This document shows positions 24,759 to 33,029 of a stretch of DNA of 64,000 nt, one piece after another (positions within the stretch are counted from its first letter, which is position 1; every line of letters starts with the position of its first letter). This DNA is from PALSA-612 sp963846915 (GTDB lineage: Bacteria > Actinomycetota > Thermoleophilia > Gaiellales > Gaiellaceae). Below the pieces are notes generated by a model, which saw nothing but the letters and a program-made list of their open reading frames with translations, did no database searches and was not told the origin of the DNA. The position numbers were made by a program, and so were the translations under genes. The stretch is taken from NCBI GenBank assembly GCA_963846915.1, contig CAWJXV010000004.1, positions 496,001 through 560,000 of the forward strand, given 5' to 3'.

Positions 24759-25286
24759 ATGCGGGGGGTAAGACGAAAACGGGCACTCACGGTGGCTGCC
24801 GTCGTTCTGGCGTCGGCCGCGATCGCGGCCACCGCGCGGGCAGTCACGATCACGCACGCGATCGTGCTCGACCGGTCGATCGCGGGGGTCAACCTGGGGG
24901 AGACGCGAGGGAGCATCGAGCGGCGGATCGGCACCGGGTACATCGTCTCGATCCGCACCGACACGTCGACCGCGCCCCCCAGCCACGTCGAGCGGATCGG
25001 CTACGACGCGGCCGGGCTGTACGTCACCTACGCGTCCGCCGGTGCCGCTCCACGCCAGCTCGCGGCCGGCAAGGCAATGGTGCTCGAGACGACCTGGACG
25101 TCGTTCCGCACGCCGCAGGGCGTCCACGTCGGCTCGGCCCTCGCGGCGGTGAAGGCGATCGCCGGCGTCCGCTGTTTCGGCGCCGTCTGCCAGCACGGCT
25201 TCGCCGGCAAGGGCGGCGGGACGTCGTTCCTCGTCGACCTCGTCCGCAAGAAGGTCGTCCGGATCGTCGTCAGCTTCGGACGCTGA
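24759..25286 (+). CDS. Exported hypothetical protein
   Basis: A 175-residue protein with a signal peptide (Arg/Lys-rich start, hydrophobic VAAVVLASAAIAATARA, residues 11-27). The mature domain begins IAGVNLGETRGSIERRIG and has a cysteine pair in VRCFGAVCQHG. The pattern of a G-V-x-LGETR opening resembles the membrane-anchored protein at 1615-2113, so the two may share a fold. An in-frame TTG at 24738 is an alternative start. No known family was recognised. Confidence 0.65.
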   Translation: MRGVRRKRALTVAAVVLASAAIAATARAVTITHAIVLDRSIAGVNLGETRGSIERRIGTGYIVSIRTDTSTAPPSHVERIGYDAAGLYVTYASAGAAPRQLAAGKAMVLETTWTSFRTPQGVHVGSALAAVKAIAGVRCFGAVCQHGFAGKGGGTSFLVDLVRKKVVRIVVSFGR

Positions 25287-25331
25287 CGGGTCCCGCGGCG
25301 ACGTTCTCCGGATTTCGACTACTGTCGCCCC

Positions 25332-25817
25332 GTGAACTTCGGCCGCAGCCCGATCCTGCTCATCGTCGCGCTCTTCTTCTTGCTCTTCATCGTGCTCTCG
25401 ATCGTCAACCGCCATAGCTCGACGAGCGTGAACGACTCCGACCGGGCGCTGAGGACGTCCCAGGCGCTGAACCGCGTCATGGACGCCGAGGCGACATTCC
25501 TCAAGCAGCACGGGTCGTACACCGGGCACGTGGCGGACCTGATCCCGATCCAGAAGCAGATCGGCACCGACCTCACCGACAGCATCGTCAACATCCAGGT
25601 CGACTCGAGCGGCGACAAGACGTACTTCGTACAGGTCGGGAGCACCGTCCTCCTGCTCAACCGGACGCTCACGAACGGGAAGGTCGTGCAGCACAGCTGC
25701 CTGCAGATCAAGAGCGCAGGCAAGCCCTACTGCACGCGGACGACGTCGGACATCAAGAAGACGCTCCCGAACGGTCCGACCGGCACCACCGGCCCCACCG
25801 GGCCGACTGGTCGCTAG
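25332..25817 (+). CDS. Membrane-anchored pseudopilin-like protein with collagen-like tail
   Basis: A 161-residue protein: an N-terminal hydrophobic helix (SPILLIVALFFLLFIVLSIV), then a helical DSDRALRTSQALNRVMDAEA stretch and a small globular part with a Cys pair (SCLQIKSAGKPYC), and finally a Gly-Pro-Thr collagen-like tail from about residue 149. The helix plus globular arrangement resembles type IV pseudopilins, but no prepilin peptidase motif is clear. The GTG is 6 nt after TACTGT (25320-25325). It precedes tatA by 34 nt. Confidence 0.62.
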   Translation: MNFGRSPILLIVALFFLLFIVLSIVNRHSSTSVNDSDRALRTSQALNRVMDAEATFLKQHGSYTGHVADLIPIQKQIGTDLTDSIVNIQVDSSGDKTYFVQVGSTVLLLNRTLTNGKVVQHSCLQIKSAGKPYCTRTTSDIKKTLPNGPTGTTGPTGPTGR

Positions 25818-25851
25818 CGACGCCACCGGACAGGCTGGTAGGCTGTCCGCC

Positions 25852-26091
25852 ATGGGATTCGGATCAATCGGTGCGGGGGAACTGCTGATCCTGCTCCTGG
25901 TCGTCCTTCTCGTCTTCGGTCCGAAGCGGCTTCCCGAGATGGGGCGCTCGCTCGGACGTGGCATGCGCGAGTTCAAGAACTCCGTGACGAAGGACGACCA
26001 TCAACCGGCTGAGCTCACCACGGCTCCGGCGGTCGAGGAGCCTGTTCGGGCATCCGTCAGCACCAGCAAGCGCGAACACGACTCGATCTAG
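25852..26091 (+). CDS. tatA: Sec-independent translocase subunit TatA
   Basis: A 79-residue protein with the TatA features: a short N-terminal transmembrane helix (ELLILLLVVLLVF), the hinge FGPKRLPEMG, an amphipathic helix (RSLGRGMREFKNSV) and a charged tail. With TatC it forms the pore for folded, twin-arginine-signal proteins. The ATG is 7 nt downstream of TAGGCT (25839-25844), so the tat operon is probably leaderless. tatC starts 3 nt after its stop. No tatB is present, as in many Actinobacteria. Confidence 0.93.
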   Translation: MGFGSIGAGELLILLLVVLLVFGPKRLPEMGRSLGRGMREFKNSVTKDDHQPAELTTAPAVEEPVRASVSTSKREHDSI

Positions 26092-26094
26092 GCC

Positions 26095-26898
26095 ATGCGC
26101 CTTCTGCCGCGTCGCCTCCAGCACGGGGAAGAGGCGACCGTTGTCGAGCACCTCGGTGAGCTTCGCACACGCGTCTTCTTCTGTCTGATCGCGATCGTCG
26201 CGACGACGACGTTCACCTACATCTTTCACCACCGGATCCTCGACTGGCTGAATCGACCGCTGCCGCACGGCGAAAAGCCGATCGCGTTCGACGTGACCGA
26301 GCCGTTCCTGACCGCGTTCTGGGTCAGCCTCTGGGCGGGCGTCCTGCTGGCGCTGCCGATCATCCTCTGGCAGGTCTGGGGCTTCTTCGCGCCGGCGTTC
26401 GAAAAGGGCATGCAGCGCAAGGTCGTCGGCTTCGCGCTCTTCGCCGCCTTCCTGATGGCCGCAGGCATCGCCTTCGGCTACTTCATCGTGCTCGACCCGG
26501 CCGTGCACTTCCTCACGAACTACGACCACAACCAGTTCGACTTCAAGCCGCGCGCCAAGAGCTACTACTCCTTCGTCACGCTGATCATGGTCGCGACGGC
26601 GATCGTGTTCGAGCTCCCGGTGTTCATCCTGGCCATGGCCCGGATCGGCATCCTGCCTGCCGACCGGCTGCGGCGGAACCGGCGCATGGGCTACGTGATC
26701 GTTGCGGCCCTCGCGGTCGCGCTCCCCGGCGTCGATCCGGTCACGACCACGCTCGAGATGATCCCGCTGATGATCCTCTTCGAGGCGTCGATCTGGCTCG
26801 CGGTCTTCTTCGACCGACGCTGGAAGCGCGATGCAGAGGCACGCGAAGCTTCCTGGCAGGCCGAGTACGGCGACTTCGGCGACTTCGACACGATCTAG
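26095..26898 (+). CDS. tatC: Sec-independent translocase subunit TatC
   Basis: A 267-residue protein with six transmembrane helices. Conserved features are the N-terminal EATVVEHLGELRTRVFFCLI, the loop ending in KPIAFDVTEPFLTAFWVS, and PALITFE-type positions in the VATAIVFELPVFILAMARIG helix. It recognises twin-arginine signal peptides and recruits TatA. It follows tatA directly and belongs to the same transcript. The C-terminal 20 residues are charged and cytoplasmic. Confidence 0.94.
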   Translation: MRLLPRRLQHGEEATVVEHLGELRTRVFFCLIAIVATTTFTYIFHHRILDWLNRPLPHGEKPIAFDVTEPFLTAFWVSLWAGVLLALPIILWQVWGFFAPAFEKGMQRKVVGFALFAAFLMAAGIAFGYFIVLDPAVHFLTNYDHNQFDFKPRAKSYYSFVTLIMVATAIVFELPVFILAMARIGILPADRLRRNRRMGYVIVAALAVALPGVDPVTTTLEMIPLMILFEASIWLAVFFDRRWKRDAEAREASWQAEYGDFGDFDTI

Positions 26899-26905
26899 CT
26901 CCGCG

Positions 26906-27250
26906 TTGGCGGCCGACGGCTTCGCCGACCGGATCAGGGCGCTCGCTCTCTCCTTCCCGGAGACGTACGAGGACGAGCCATGGGGCCATCCGGTGTTCAA
27001 GGTCGCGGACAACCGGATGTTCGCGGCGATCTCGTCGGGACTGCCCGTTCGGCTGACGGTCAAGCTCACGGCCGAGGAGCGTGAGATCGCCATGCTGCTC
27101 CCGTTCGTGAGCGTCGCGCGCTACGTCGGCCGCTACGGCTGGATCACGGCCGAGGTGACGGACGAGGATTCGCTCGACGCCGCGCTCGAGTGGGTTCGCG
27201 AGAGCTACTGGCTCAAGGCTCCGGCGCATCTGCGCAAGGCCGTCGAATGA
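26906..27250 (+). CDS. MmcQ/YjbR family protein
   Basis: About 114 residues with the MmcQ/YjbR pattern: FADRIRALALSFPETYEDEP, WGHPVFKVADNRMFAAI and a C-terminal LEWVRESYWLKAPAHLRKAV. These small proteins have a CyaY-like or DNA-binding-like fold and no assigned function. The TTG at 26906 is chosen because the domain starts there and the tatC stop lies at 26898. The stop overlaps the ATG of the next gene (ATGA), implying coupled translation. Confidence 0.72.
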   Translation: MAADGFADRIRALALSFPETYEDEPWGHPVFKVADNRMFAAISSGLPVRLTVKLTAEEREIAMLLPFVSVARYVGRYGWITAEVTDEDSLDAALEWVRESYWLKAPAHLRKAVE

Positions 27251-27580
27251 CCGAGCCGCCGCTCGTCGAGGCGGTGCTGCCGCAGCTCGCCGGGCGGATC
27301 GAGGCGACGCTGCGCGCACAGGGGGAGGAGCGCCTGGCGGAGCAGGTCCCGACGCTCGCGGATCACGGAGGTCTGCCCGTGCGATCAGCCGTACTGCGGC
27401 AGCTTCCACACGCTGAAACGTCCGATCAAGCGCTGGTTCATCCGCGGTCGCCAGGTCGAGCTGCGCGACGACGGGCCGGGGGAGATCTCCGTCGACGTCG
27501 TCCGCGGCGAGATCGCCTACGTCGAGGTGCTGTACGTCGACGGCGTCCGCGAGAGGCTCGCCCGTCTGCCGCCGGAGTAG
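27247..27580 (+). CDS. Small Cys-containing hypothetical protein, frameshifted
   Basis: The first 37 residues (MTEPPLVEAVLPQLAGRIEA onward) are followed by a frame that turns Arg-rich. Skipping one base at about 27358 in ACGCTCGCGGATC gives LRITEVCPCDQPYC, FHTLKRPIKRWFIRGRQVEL and an end RERLARLPPE with a TAG stop at 27578-27580. The restored protein of about 110 residues has a CPCDxxYC motif that could bind metal. The length of 334 nt is a multiple of three plus one. It is translationally coupled to the MmcQ-like gene. No family was recognised. Confidence 0.62.
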
Positions 27581-27592
27581 CATTCGGCTGTC

Positions 27593-28786
27593 ATGACTCG
27601 CGCACCCTGCTAACCCGCCAGGCGTAGCGGCCTTGGCCGCACGGTCGTCCTGCTGCTCGCGATCGAGCTCCTCGACGAGCTCGTCTACGGGACGATCGGG
27701 GCGGCGTGGCCGCTGATCCGCCACGACCTCTCGCTCGGCTACGCGCAGGTGGGTCTGTTGCTCGCGGTCCCGGGGTTCGTCGGTTGCGTGCTCGATCCGC
27801 TGATCGGTGCCGCCGGCGATACGCGCTTCCGGCGCACCGTGCTCGTGGCCGGGGGAGCGGTCTTCGCGTGCGCGGCCGCGATCGCCGCAGGTGCTCCCGG
27901 CTTCGCGGCGCTGCTCGTCGCGCTCGTCCTCGCCAACCCGGCAAGCGGCGCCTTCGTCAGCCTCGCGCAGGCGACCCTGATGGACGTGCTCCCCGGCGAG
28001 CGCGAGCGGAGCATGGCGCGCTGGACGCTCGCGGGCGCGTTCGGATACGTCGGCGGCCCGCTGCTCGTCTCGACAGCACTCTGGCTGGGCTTCGGCTGGC
28101 GGGCGGCTCTGGCCGGGCTCGCCGTCGTCGCGGTGCCGCTGGCGGTTGCTGCCCGCCGCGCGCCGCAGATCGCGCCCTCGGAGCCGCAGGCGCTCGCGGC
28201 CAGCATCCGCTCGTCGCTCGCCGCGCTCCGCCGCGCCGAGGTGCTGCGCTGGCTGGCGACGCTCGAGGCCGCCGACCTGCTTCTGGACGTCTTCCACGGG
28301 TTCCTGGCCCTCTACCTGGTCGACGTCGCGCGGCTCGACCCGGGCGCGGCCGCGATCGGCGTCGCTGTCTGGGCCGGCACGGGGCTCCTCGGCGACTGGC
28401 TGCTGCTCGCGGTGGTCCGGCGCATGGACGGGCTTCGCTACCTGCGTCTGAGCGCAGCGGCGTCGCTCGCGGTCTATCCGGCGTTCCTCCTCGTCTCGTC
28501 GCCGGGGGCGAAGCTGACGCTCGTAGCGGCGCTCGGCCTGCTCAACTCGGGCTGGTACGCGATTCCGAAGGCGCGGCTGTACGAGGCACTGCCGGGCCAG
28601 AGCGGCGCAGCCGTCGCAGTCGGCGGCATCGGCGGCCTGGTCGGGGCTGCCGTCCCGCTCGTCCTCGGCGTCGTGGCGTCGTCGGCCGGCCTGCAGCCGA
28701 CCATGTGGATCCTCGTCCTCGCCCCGCTCGTGCTCTTCGCGGCCTCGCGCAACTCAAAGACACACACGAACCGGCCGTGCCCCTGA
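27593..28786 (+). CDS. Major facilitator superfamily transporter, disturbed 5' end
   Basis: From about codon 18 on the frame encodes an MFS protein with some twelve helices (TVVLLLAIELLDELVYGTIG, GLLLAVPGFVGCVLDPLIGA, LLNSGWYAIPKARLYEALPG). The first ATG at 27593, 9 nt after TAGCAT, runs into TAA at 27611. Reading with one base less near 27606 and one more near 27636 would join MTRAPANPPGVAAL to GRTVVLLLAIELL. If that is wrong, the first usable start is the GTG at 27749, which cuts off the first helix. Substrate unknown. Confidence 0.7.
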
Positions 28787-28952
28787 GGGACGGTGGACAT
28801 GGCCGCCGCGGCGAACTTCGCTGTCAGACACCGAAGCTCCAGGTGCAGGGAAAATGTCTCGCCCGGACCTGTCGAGTGACAATGCGAGAATCGGCCGTGT
28901 CCGGGCTGACCGTGCGAGTCGGCTTCGGGACCGGAAGTATCCTTTGGTCTCG

Positions 28953-30842
28953 ATGAAGGTCGTTCTTCCCGATCGGACCGAGCTCCAGCTTCCTGACGGC
29001 GCCACCGGCCTCGACGCCGCGAAGGCGATCGGCCCGAAGCTCGCCGAGCAGGCCGTGCTCGTGCGCTCGAACGGCCACGTGCGCGACCTGAGGCTGCCGC
29101 TCGAGGACGGCGAGGAGATCCAGATCCTGACCACGCGCGACACGTCCGACCCGGACGCGCTGTCAGTCCTGCGCCACTCGTCGGCGCATCTGCTGGCCGA
29201 GGCGGTGCGCCGGCTCTACCCCGGCGTGAAGGTCGCGATCGGCCCGCCGATCGAGAACGGCTTCTACTACGACTTCGAGTTCCCGGAGCCGATCTCGGAG
29301 GACGACCTCGCGCGCATCGAAGAGGAGATCGGCAAGGAGCTCGCCCAGGGCCGCAGCTGGACGCGCGAGGAGATCTCCCGCGACGAGGCGCGCACCCGCT
29401 TCGAGGCGGACCAGGAGCCGTTCAAGGTCGAGCTCGTCGACACCGCGGAAGGCGACATCTCCCTCTACACGCAGCTGTCGAAGGATGGGGGCGAGTTCAC
29501 CGACCTCTGCCGCGGCCCGCACCTGCAGGACTCGAAGCCGATCAAGGCGCTGAAGCTCACCGGCCTCGCCGGCGCGTACTGGCGCGGGGACTCGACGAAG
29601 CCGCAGCTGACGCGGATCTACGGCACCGCGTTCTACTCGCAGGCCGACCTCGATGCCTACCTGGAGCGGCTCGAAGAGGCGCGCAAGCGCGACCATCGCC
29701 GTCTCGGCACGCAGCTCGACCTCTTCCACCTCGACGAGGGCTCGCCCGGCTCGCCGTTCTGGCATCCGAAGGGAATGGTGATCTGGAACGAGCTGGAGGA
29801 CCTCCGCAGGCGGGAGAACCTCCGCCGTGGCTACGTCGAGGTGAGGACGCCCCTGATCTACGACAAGTCGGTCTGGGAAACCTCCGGGCACTGGGAGAAG
29901 TTCCGCGAGCACATGTTCCTGATACCCGAGGGCGAGCGCACCTTCGGGCTGAAGCCGATGAACTGCCCCGGGCACGTGCTCGTCTTCGGCAATCGCACGC
30001 GCAGCTACCGCGAGCTTCCGCTGCGGCTCGCCGAGGCCGCGCCGCTCCACCGCAACGAGCTCGCCGGGACGCTCCACGGCTTGACGAGGGTCCGGCTCCT
30101 GACGCAGGACGACTCACACCTCTTCTGCACCCGCGAGCAGATCGAGGAAGAGGTCTTCGGCTGTCTCGACTACACGGTCTACCTGTACGGGCTCTTCGAC
30201 CTCGCGTTCCGCTTCGAGCTCTCGACCCGGCCCGAGAACAGGCTCGGCACGGACGAGGAATGGGACTTCACCGAAGGGGCGCTGAGGGCCGCGCTCGACA
30301 GGCGGGGGCTCGAATACGAGCTGAACGAGGGAGACGGCGCTTTCTACGGGCCGAAGATCGACCTCCACATGACCGACTCCCTCGGGCGGGACTGGCAGAT
30401 GGGCACGATCCAGCTCGATGCGCTCATGCCGCAGCGCTTCGGCGTCACCTACGTCGGCTCCGACAACCACGAGCACACGCCGTACATGATCCACAGGGCG
30501 AGCTTCGGCTCGCTCGAGCGCTTCATCGGCATCCTGATCGAGCACTACGCCGGCGCGTTCCCGTTCTGGCTCGCGCCTGTACAGGTCCGCGTGATCCCGG
30601 TCGGCGAGGACCACCGTGAGGCCGCAACCGCGCTCGCCGGGCGGATTCCGTATCGGGTCGAGGTGGACGACTCCGACGAGACCGTCGGCAAGCGCATCCG
30701 CAACGCCGAGGTCGAGAAGATCCCCTACGTCGTCGTGTACGGCGACAGGGAATCGGACGACGCGCTGGCCATCCGCGAGCGTGGCGGGGAGCAGTCCACG
30801 AAGTCGCTTGCGGACTTCCTGGCCGAACTTGGTACGCTTTGA
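28953..30842 (+). CDS. thrS: Threonine-tRNA ligase
   Basis: A 629-residue class II synthetase in the usual order: TGS domain (1-60), the editing or SAD region with HSSAHLLAEAV (about 77), the catalytic core with motif 2 LKPMNCPGHVLVF (zinc Cys), TQDDSHLFC, MTDSLGRDWQMGTIQLD and motif 3 YMIHRASFGSLERFIGILIE, and the anticodon-binding domain from about 535. It charges tRNA-Thr. The ATG is 9 nt after TATCCT (28938-28943). No T-box leader was found in the 166 nt upstream. It heads the thrS-infC-rpmI-rplT block. Confidence 0.97.
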   Translation: MKVVLPDRTELQLPDGATGLDAAKAIGPKLAEQAVLVRSNGHVRDLRLPLEDGEEIQILTTRDTSDPDALSVLRHSSAHLLAEAVRRLYPGVKVAIGPPIENGFYYDFEFPEPISEDDLARIEEEIGKELAQGRSWTREEISRDEARTRFEADQEPFKVELVDTAEGDISLYTQLSKDGGEFTDLCRGPHLQDSKPIKALKLTGLAGAYWRGDSTKPQLTRIYGTAFYSQADLDAYLERLEEARKRDHRRLGTQLDLFHLDEGSPGSPFWHPKGMVIWNELEDLRRRENLRRGYVEVRTPLIYDKSVWETSGHWEKFREHMFLIPEGERTFGLKPMNCPGHVLVFGNRTRSYRELPLRLAEAAPLHRNELAGTLHGLTRVRLLTQDDSHLFCTREQIEEEVFGCLDYTVYLYGLFDLAFRFELSTRPENRLGTDEEWDFTEGALRAALDRRGLEYELNEGDGAFYGPKIDLHMTDSLGRDWQMGTIQLDALMPQRFGVTYVGSDNHEHTPYMIHRASFGSLERFIGILIEHYAGAFPFWLAPVQVRVIPVGEDHREAATALAGRIPYRVEVDDSDETVGKRIRNAEVEKIPYVVVYGDRESDDALAIRERGGEQSTKSLADFLAELGTL

Positions 30843-30975
30843 CCCTGCAAGCAGGAGCGGCACTAGTCTCCTCACCTCCCGAGCCGAAGCTCCGTGGGGG
30901 TTCAACCGAGTCGAGAGACGAGGGCGAAGGCCGTTGCTTGCTTGCGACGGTCTTGTCGTTTTTAGGAAAGGAATT
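30839..30975 (+). promoter_or_regulatory. infC promoter and possible leader attenuator
   Basis: TTGACC (30839-30844) and TAGTCT (30864-30869) with a 19-nt spacer form a plausible promoter overlapping the thrS stop. The leader ends in two competing hairpins: CCGTTGC/GCGACGG (30931-30950) and CGAC/GTCG (30945-30958), the second running straight into TTTTT (30959-30963). That is the layout of an antiterminator/terminator pair, as known in leaders of IF3-L35-L20 operons of other bacteria. The stems are short, so this is only a candidate. Confidence 0.45.
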
Positions 30976-30995
30976 CGCAGCTTGGTGACAGCTCT

Positions 30996-31682
30996 TTGAG
31001 GCCGAGACGGTTTGTCGAGCCGGTCCGTCCGGTCCCCCAGACCAGGATCAACGAGAACATTCGTGTGCCCCGCGTCCGGCTGATCGATGACGACGGGACG
31101 CAACTCGGGATCAAGGCGACAAAGGACGCTCTCGCCCACGCCGAGTCCAAGGGGCTCGACCTGGTCGAGGTGGCGGCGCAGGCCGATCCGCCGGTTGCCA
31201 AGGTCATGGACTACGGGAAGTACCGCTACGAGCAGGAGCAGAAGGCAAAGCTCGCACGCAAGCACCAGTCACAGATCCACGTCAAGGAGATCAAGTTCAG
31301 GCCGAAGATCTCGATTCACGATTACGAGACGAAGAAGGGCCACGTCGTTCGCTTCCTCAACCAGCGCGCGAAGGTCAAGGTCACGATCATGTTCCGGGGG
31401 AGGGAGAACCTCCATCCGGAGCGGGGGCGCGACCTGCTGATGCGCCTCTACGAGGACGTGAAGGAGATCGGCCAGATCGAATCGTCCCCCGAGCTCGACG
31501 GCCGCAACATGGTCATGGTGCTCGGGCCGACCAAGAACGCAGGAGTGAAGCTCGATGCCAAAGCAGAAGACGAAGAGCGCGGCGAAGAAGCGGTTCCGGG
31601 TGACGGGAGCGGGCAAGCTGATGCGCCGTCACGGGATGAAGAGCCACATCCTCGAGAAGAAGTCCGCCAAGCGCAAGCGTGA
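30996..31682 (+). CDS. infC: Translation initiation factor IF-3 with C-terminal extension
   Basis: A 228-residue protein. The IF3 N-domain starts at RINENIRVPRVRLIDDDGTQ and contains GLDLVEVAAQADPPVAKVMD; the C-domain has EIKFRPKISIHDYETK and VTIMFRGRE. IF3 normally ends near MVMVLGP; here about 45 acidic residues follow, encoded out of frame over the start of rpmI (128-nt overlap). The TTG at 30996 is the only usable start before the N-domain; it overlaps the TGA of a 4-codon ORF (GTG at 30985). It prevents premature subunit joining and checks start codons. Confidence 0.9.
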   Translation: MRPRRFVEPVRPVPQTRINENIRVPRVRLIDDDGTQLGIKATKDALAHAESKGLDLVEVAAQADPPVAKVMDYGKYRYEQEQKAKLARKHQSQIHVKEIKFRPKISIHDYETKKGHVVRFLNQRAKVKVTIMFRGRENLHPERGRDLLMRLYEDVKEIGQIESSPELDGRNMVMVLGPTKNAGVKLDAKAEDEERGEEAVPGDGSGQADAPSRDEEPHPREEVRQAQA

Positions 31683-31755
31683 TTTCGCGAACGAGCAGCC
31701 CGTCGCGCCCAGCGACGTGCGCGAGGTGAAGAAGCTGCTGGGGAGGGGATCCTGA
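31555..31755 (+). CDS. rpmI: 50S ribosomal protein L35
   Basis: A 66-residue, very basic protein with the L35 signature MPKQKTKSAAKKRFRVTGAG and the later GMKSHILEKKSAKRKRDF. It belongs to the large ribosomal subunit. The ATG has AGGAG about 9 nt upstream, inside the 3' part of infC, whose frame continues 128 nt past this start. rplT begins at the next base after its stop. Confidence 0.97.
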   Translation: MPKQKTKSAAKKRFRVTGAGKLMRRHGMKSHILEKKSAKRKRDFANEQPVAPSDVREVKKLLGRGS

Positions 31756-32118
31756 GTGCCGCGCGTCAAGCGGTCCGTCCACGGCAAGAAGAAGCGGCGT
31801 AAGGTCCTCGAGCAGGCGAAGGGCTACTGGGGGCTCAAGCATTCGAGCTACCGCCGGGCGAAGGAGCAGGTCGACCGCTCGCTCGTGTACGCCTACCGTG
31901 ACCGGAAGGTCCGCAAGCGCACGATGCGGTCGCTCTGGATCATCCGCATCAACGCGGCGGCCCGGCAGGAGGGACTCTCCTACAGCCAGTTCGTCGCCGG
32001 GTGCAAGAAGGCCGAGATCGAGCTCGACCGCAAGGTGCTGGCCGACCTCGCGGTGAGCGATCCGGGAGCGTTCAAGGCCGTGGCCGAGAAGGCCAAGGCC
32101 GCGCTCGAGGCCAGCTGA
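31756..32118 (+). CDS. rplT: 50S ribosomal protein L20
   Basis: A 120-residue protein with the L20 pattern: VKRSVHGKKKRRKVLEQAKG, YWGLKHSSYRRAKEQVDRSL, YAYRDRKVRKRTMRSLWIIR and NAAARQEGLSYSQF. It binds 23S rRNA early in assembly and in several bacteria represses its own operon. The start is a GTG that follows the rpmI stop directly; GGGGAGGG lies upstream. Its TGA stop overlaps the CTG proposed as start of the next gene. Confidence 0.97.
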   Translation: MPRVKRSVHGKKKRRKVLEQAKGYWGLKHSSYRRAKEQVDRSLVYAYRDRKVRKRTMRSLWIIRINAAARQEGLSYSQFVAGCKKAEIELDRKVLADLAVSDPGAFKAVAEKAKAALEAS

Positions 32119-33029
32119 GCTTCGAGCTCCGATCGGCGCGTCCCGGGGACGCTGAGGGTATCGAGGCAGTCGTCAACGAGCTTTCGCGGGCGCTCCACGA
32201 CGAGGACGAGTCGAGTGTGGCCGAGATCCGGTCCTGGTTCGAGATGCCGGACCTGGTGATGCTCGTCGCCGAGATCGACGGCCGCATCGCCGGGTACGCG
32301 GACCTCACCGATCAGGCGGAGGAGCATCTGCGTTTTTGGATCGACTTGCGGGTGCCTCCCGGGAGCGGCCGGGAGATCGGGGCGGCGCTGCTCGAGGCGA
32401 TGGAGGTGCGGGCGAAGCAGATGGCTGTCCCCGGCGCGAGCGTCAGGGTGTCCGTGCCGTCGACGTACGACCTGGGTCGACGCCTCGCCGAGAGTCTCGG
32501 CTACGAGCCGTTCCGGCACTCGTTCCAGATGCGGATCGACTTCGACGGCGAGCTCGCGGCGCCGGAGTGGCCGGACGGAGTCTCTGCCCGGGCGTTCGTG
32601 CCCGGTCAGGACGACGAAGCCGTCTACGAGGCACAGGACAACGCGTTCGCCGATCACTTCGAGCACGCCAGGTGGCCCTACGAGAACTGGCGTCGCTGGG
32701 CGTTCACGGAGTCGTTCGATCCCGCGCTCTGGCTGGTCGCGGAGGACGGGGCTGAGATCGCCGGCGTGTGTCTCTGCCGAGCCGAGGGGAGTGCCGGCGC
32801 CGAGGTGGGGTGGGTGAACGTCCTGGGTGTGCGGCCTCCCTGGCGCCGACAGGGGCTCGCGCGCGCGCTCCTGCTGCAGGCGTTTGCGGAGTTCCGCACA
32901 CGCGGCAAGCGGGGTGCGGGCCTCGGTGTCGACGGTCTCAACACCACGGGAGCCGTGCGGCTCTACGAGCAGGCGGGCATGCACGTTGCACGCCGGTTCG
33001 ACCAGTACCAGAAGTCGCTCGACCCGTGA
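32115..33029 (+). CDS. Tandem GNAT acetyltransferase, probable CTG start
   Basis: About 304 residues with two GNAT folds. The first (FELRSARPGDAEGIEAVVNE onward) seems degenerate; the second has a proper acetyl-CoA site, VLGVRPPWRRQGLARALLLQ (about 240-259), followed by LGVDGLNTTGAVRLYEQAGM. This tandem plan is like MshD-type or Eis-unrelated double GNATs. The fold begins right after rplT, but the only codon available there is CTG (32115), which overlaps the rplT TGA as CTGA; no ATG, GTG or TTG occurs until about residue 35. The stop overlaps the next gene by GTGA. Confidence 0.78.
   Translation: MSFELRSARPGDAEGIEAVVNELSRALHDEDESSVAEIRSWFEMPDLVMLVAEIDGRIAGYADLTDQAEEHLRFWIDLRVPPGSGREIGAALLEAMEVRAKQMAVPGASVRVSVPSTYDLGRRLAESLGYEPFRHSFQMRIDFDGELAAPEWPDGVSARAFVPGQDDEAVYEAQDNAFADHFEHARWPYENWRRWAFTESFDPALWLVAEDGAEIAGVCLCRAEGSAGAEVGWVNVLGVRPPWRRQGLARALLLQAFAEFRTRGKRGAGLGVDGLNTTGAVRLYEQAGMHVARRFDQYQKSLDP

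Noticed and set aside
28787..28952. T-box riboswitch upstream of thrS
   Set aside because: No T-box sequence (AGGGUGGnACCGCG type) or specifier stem was found; the start codon appears nearly leaderless.
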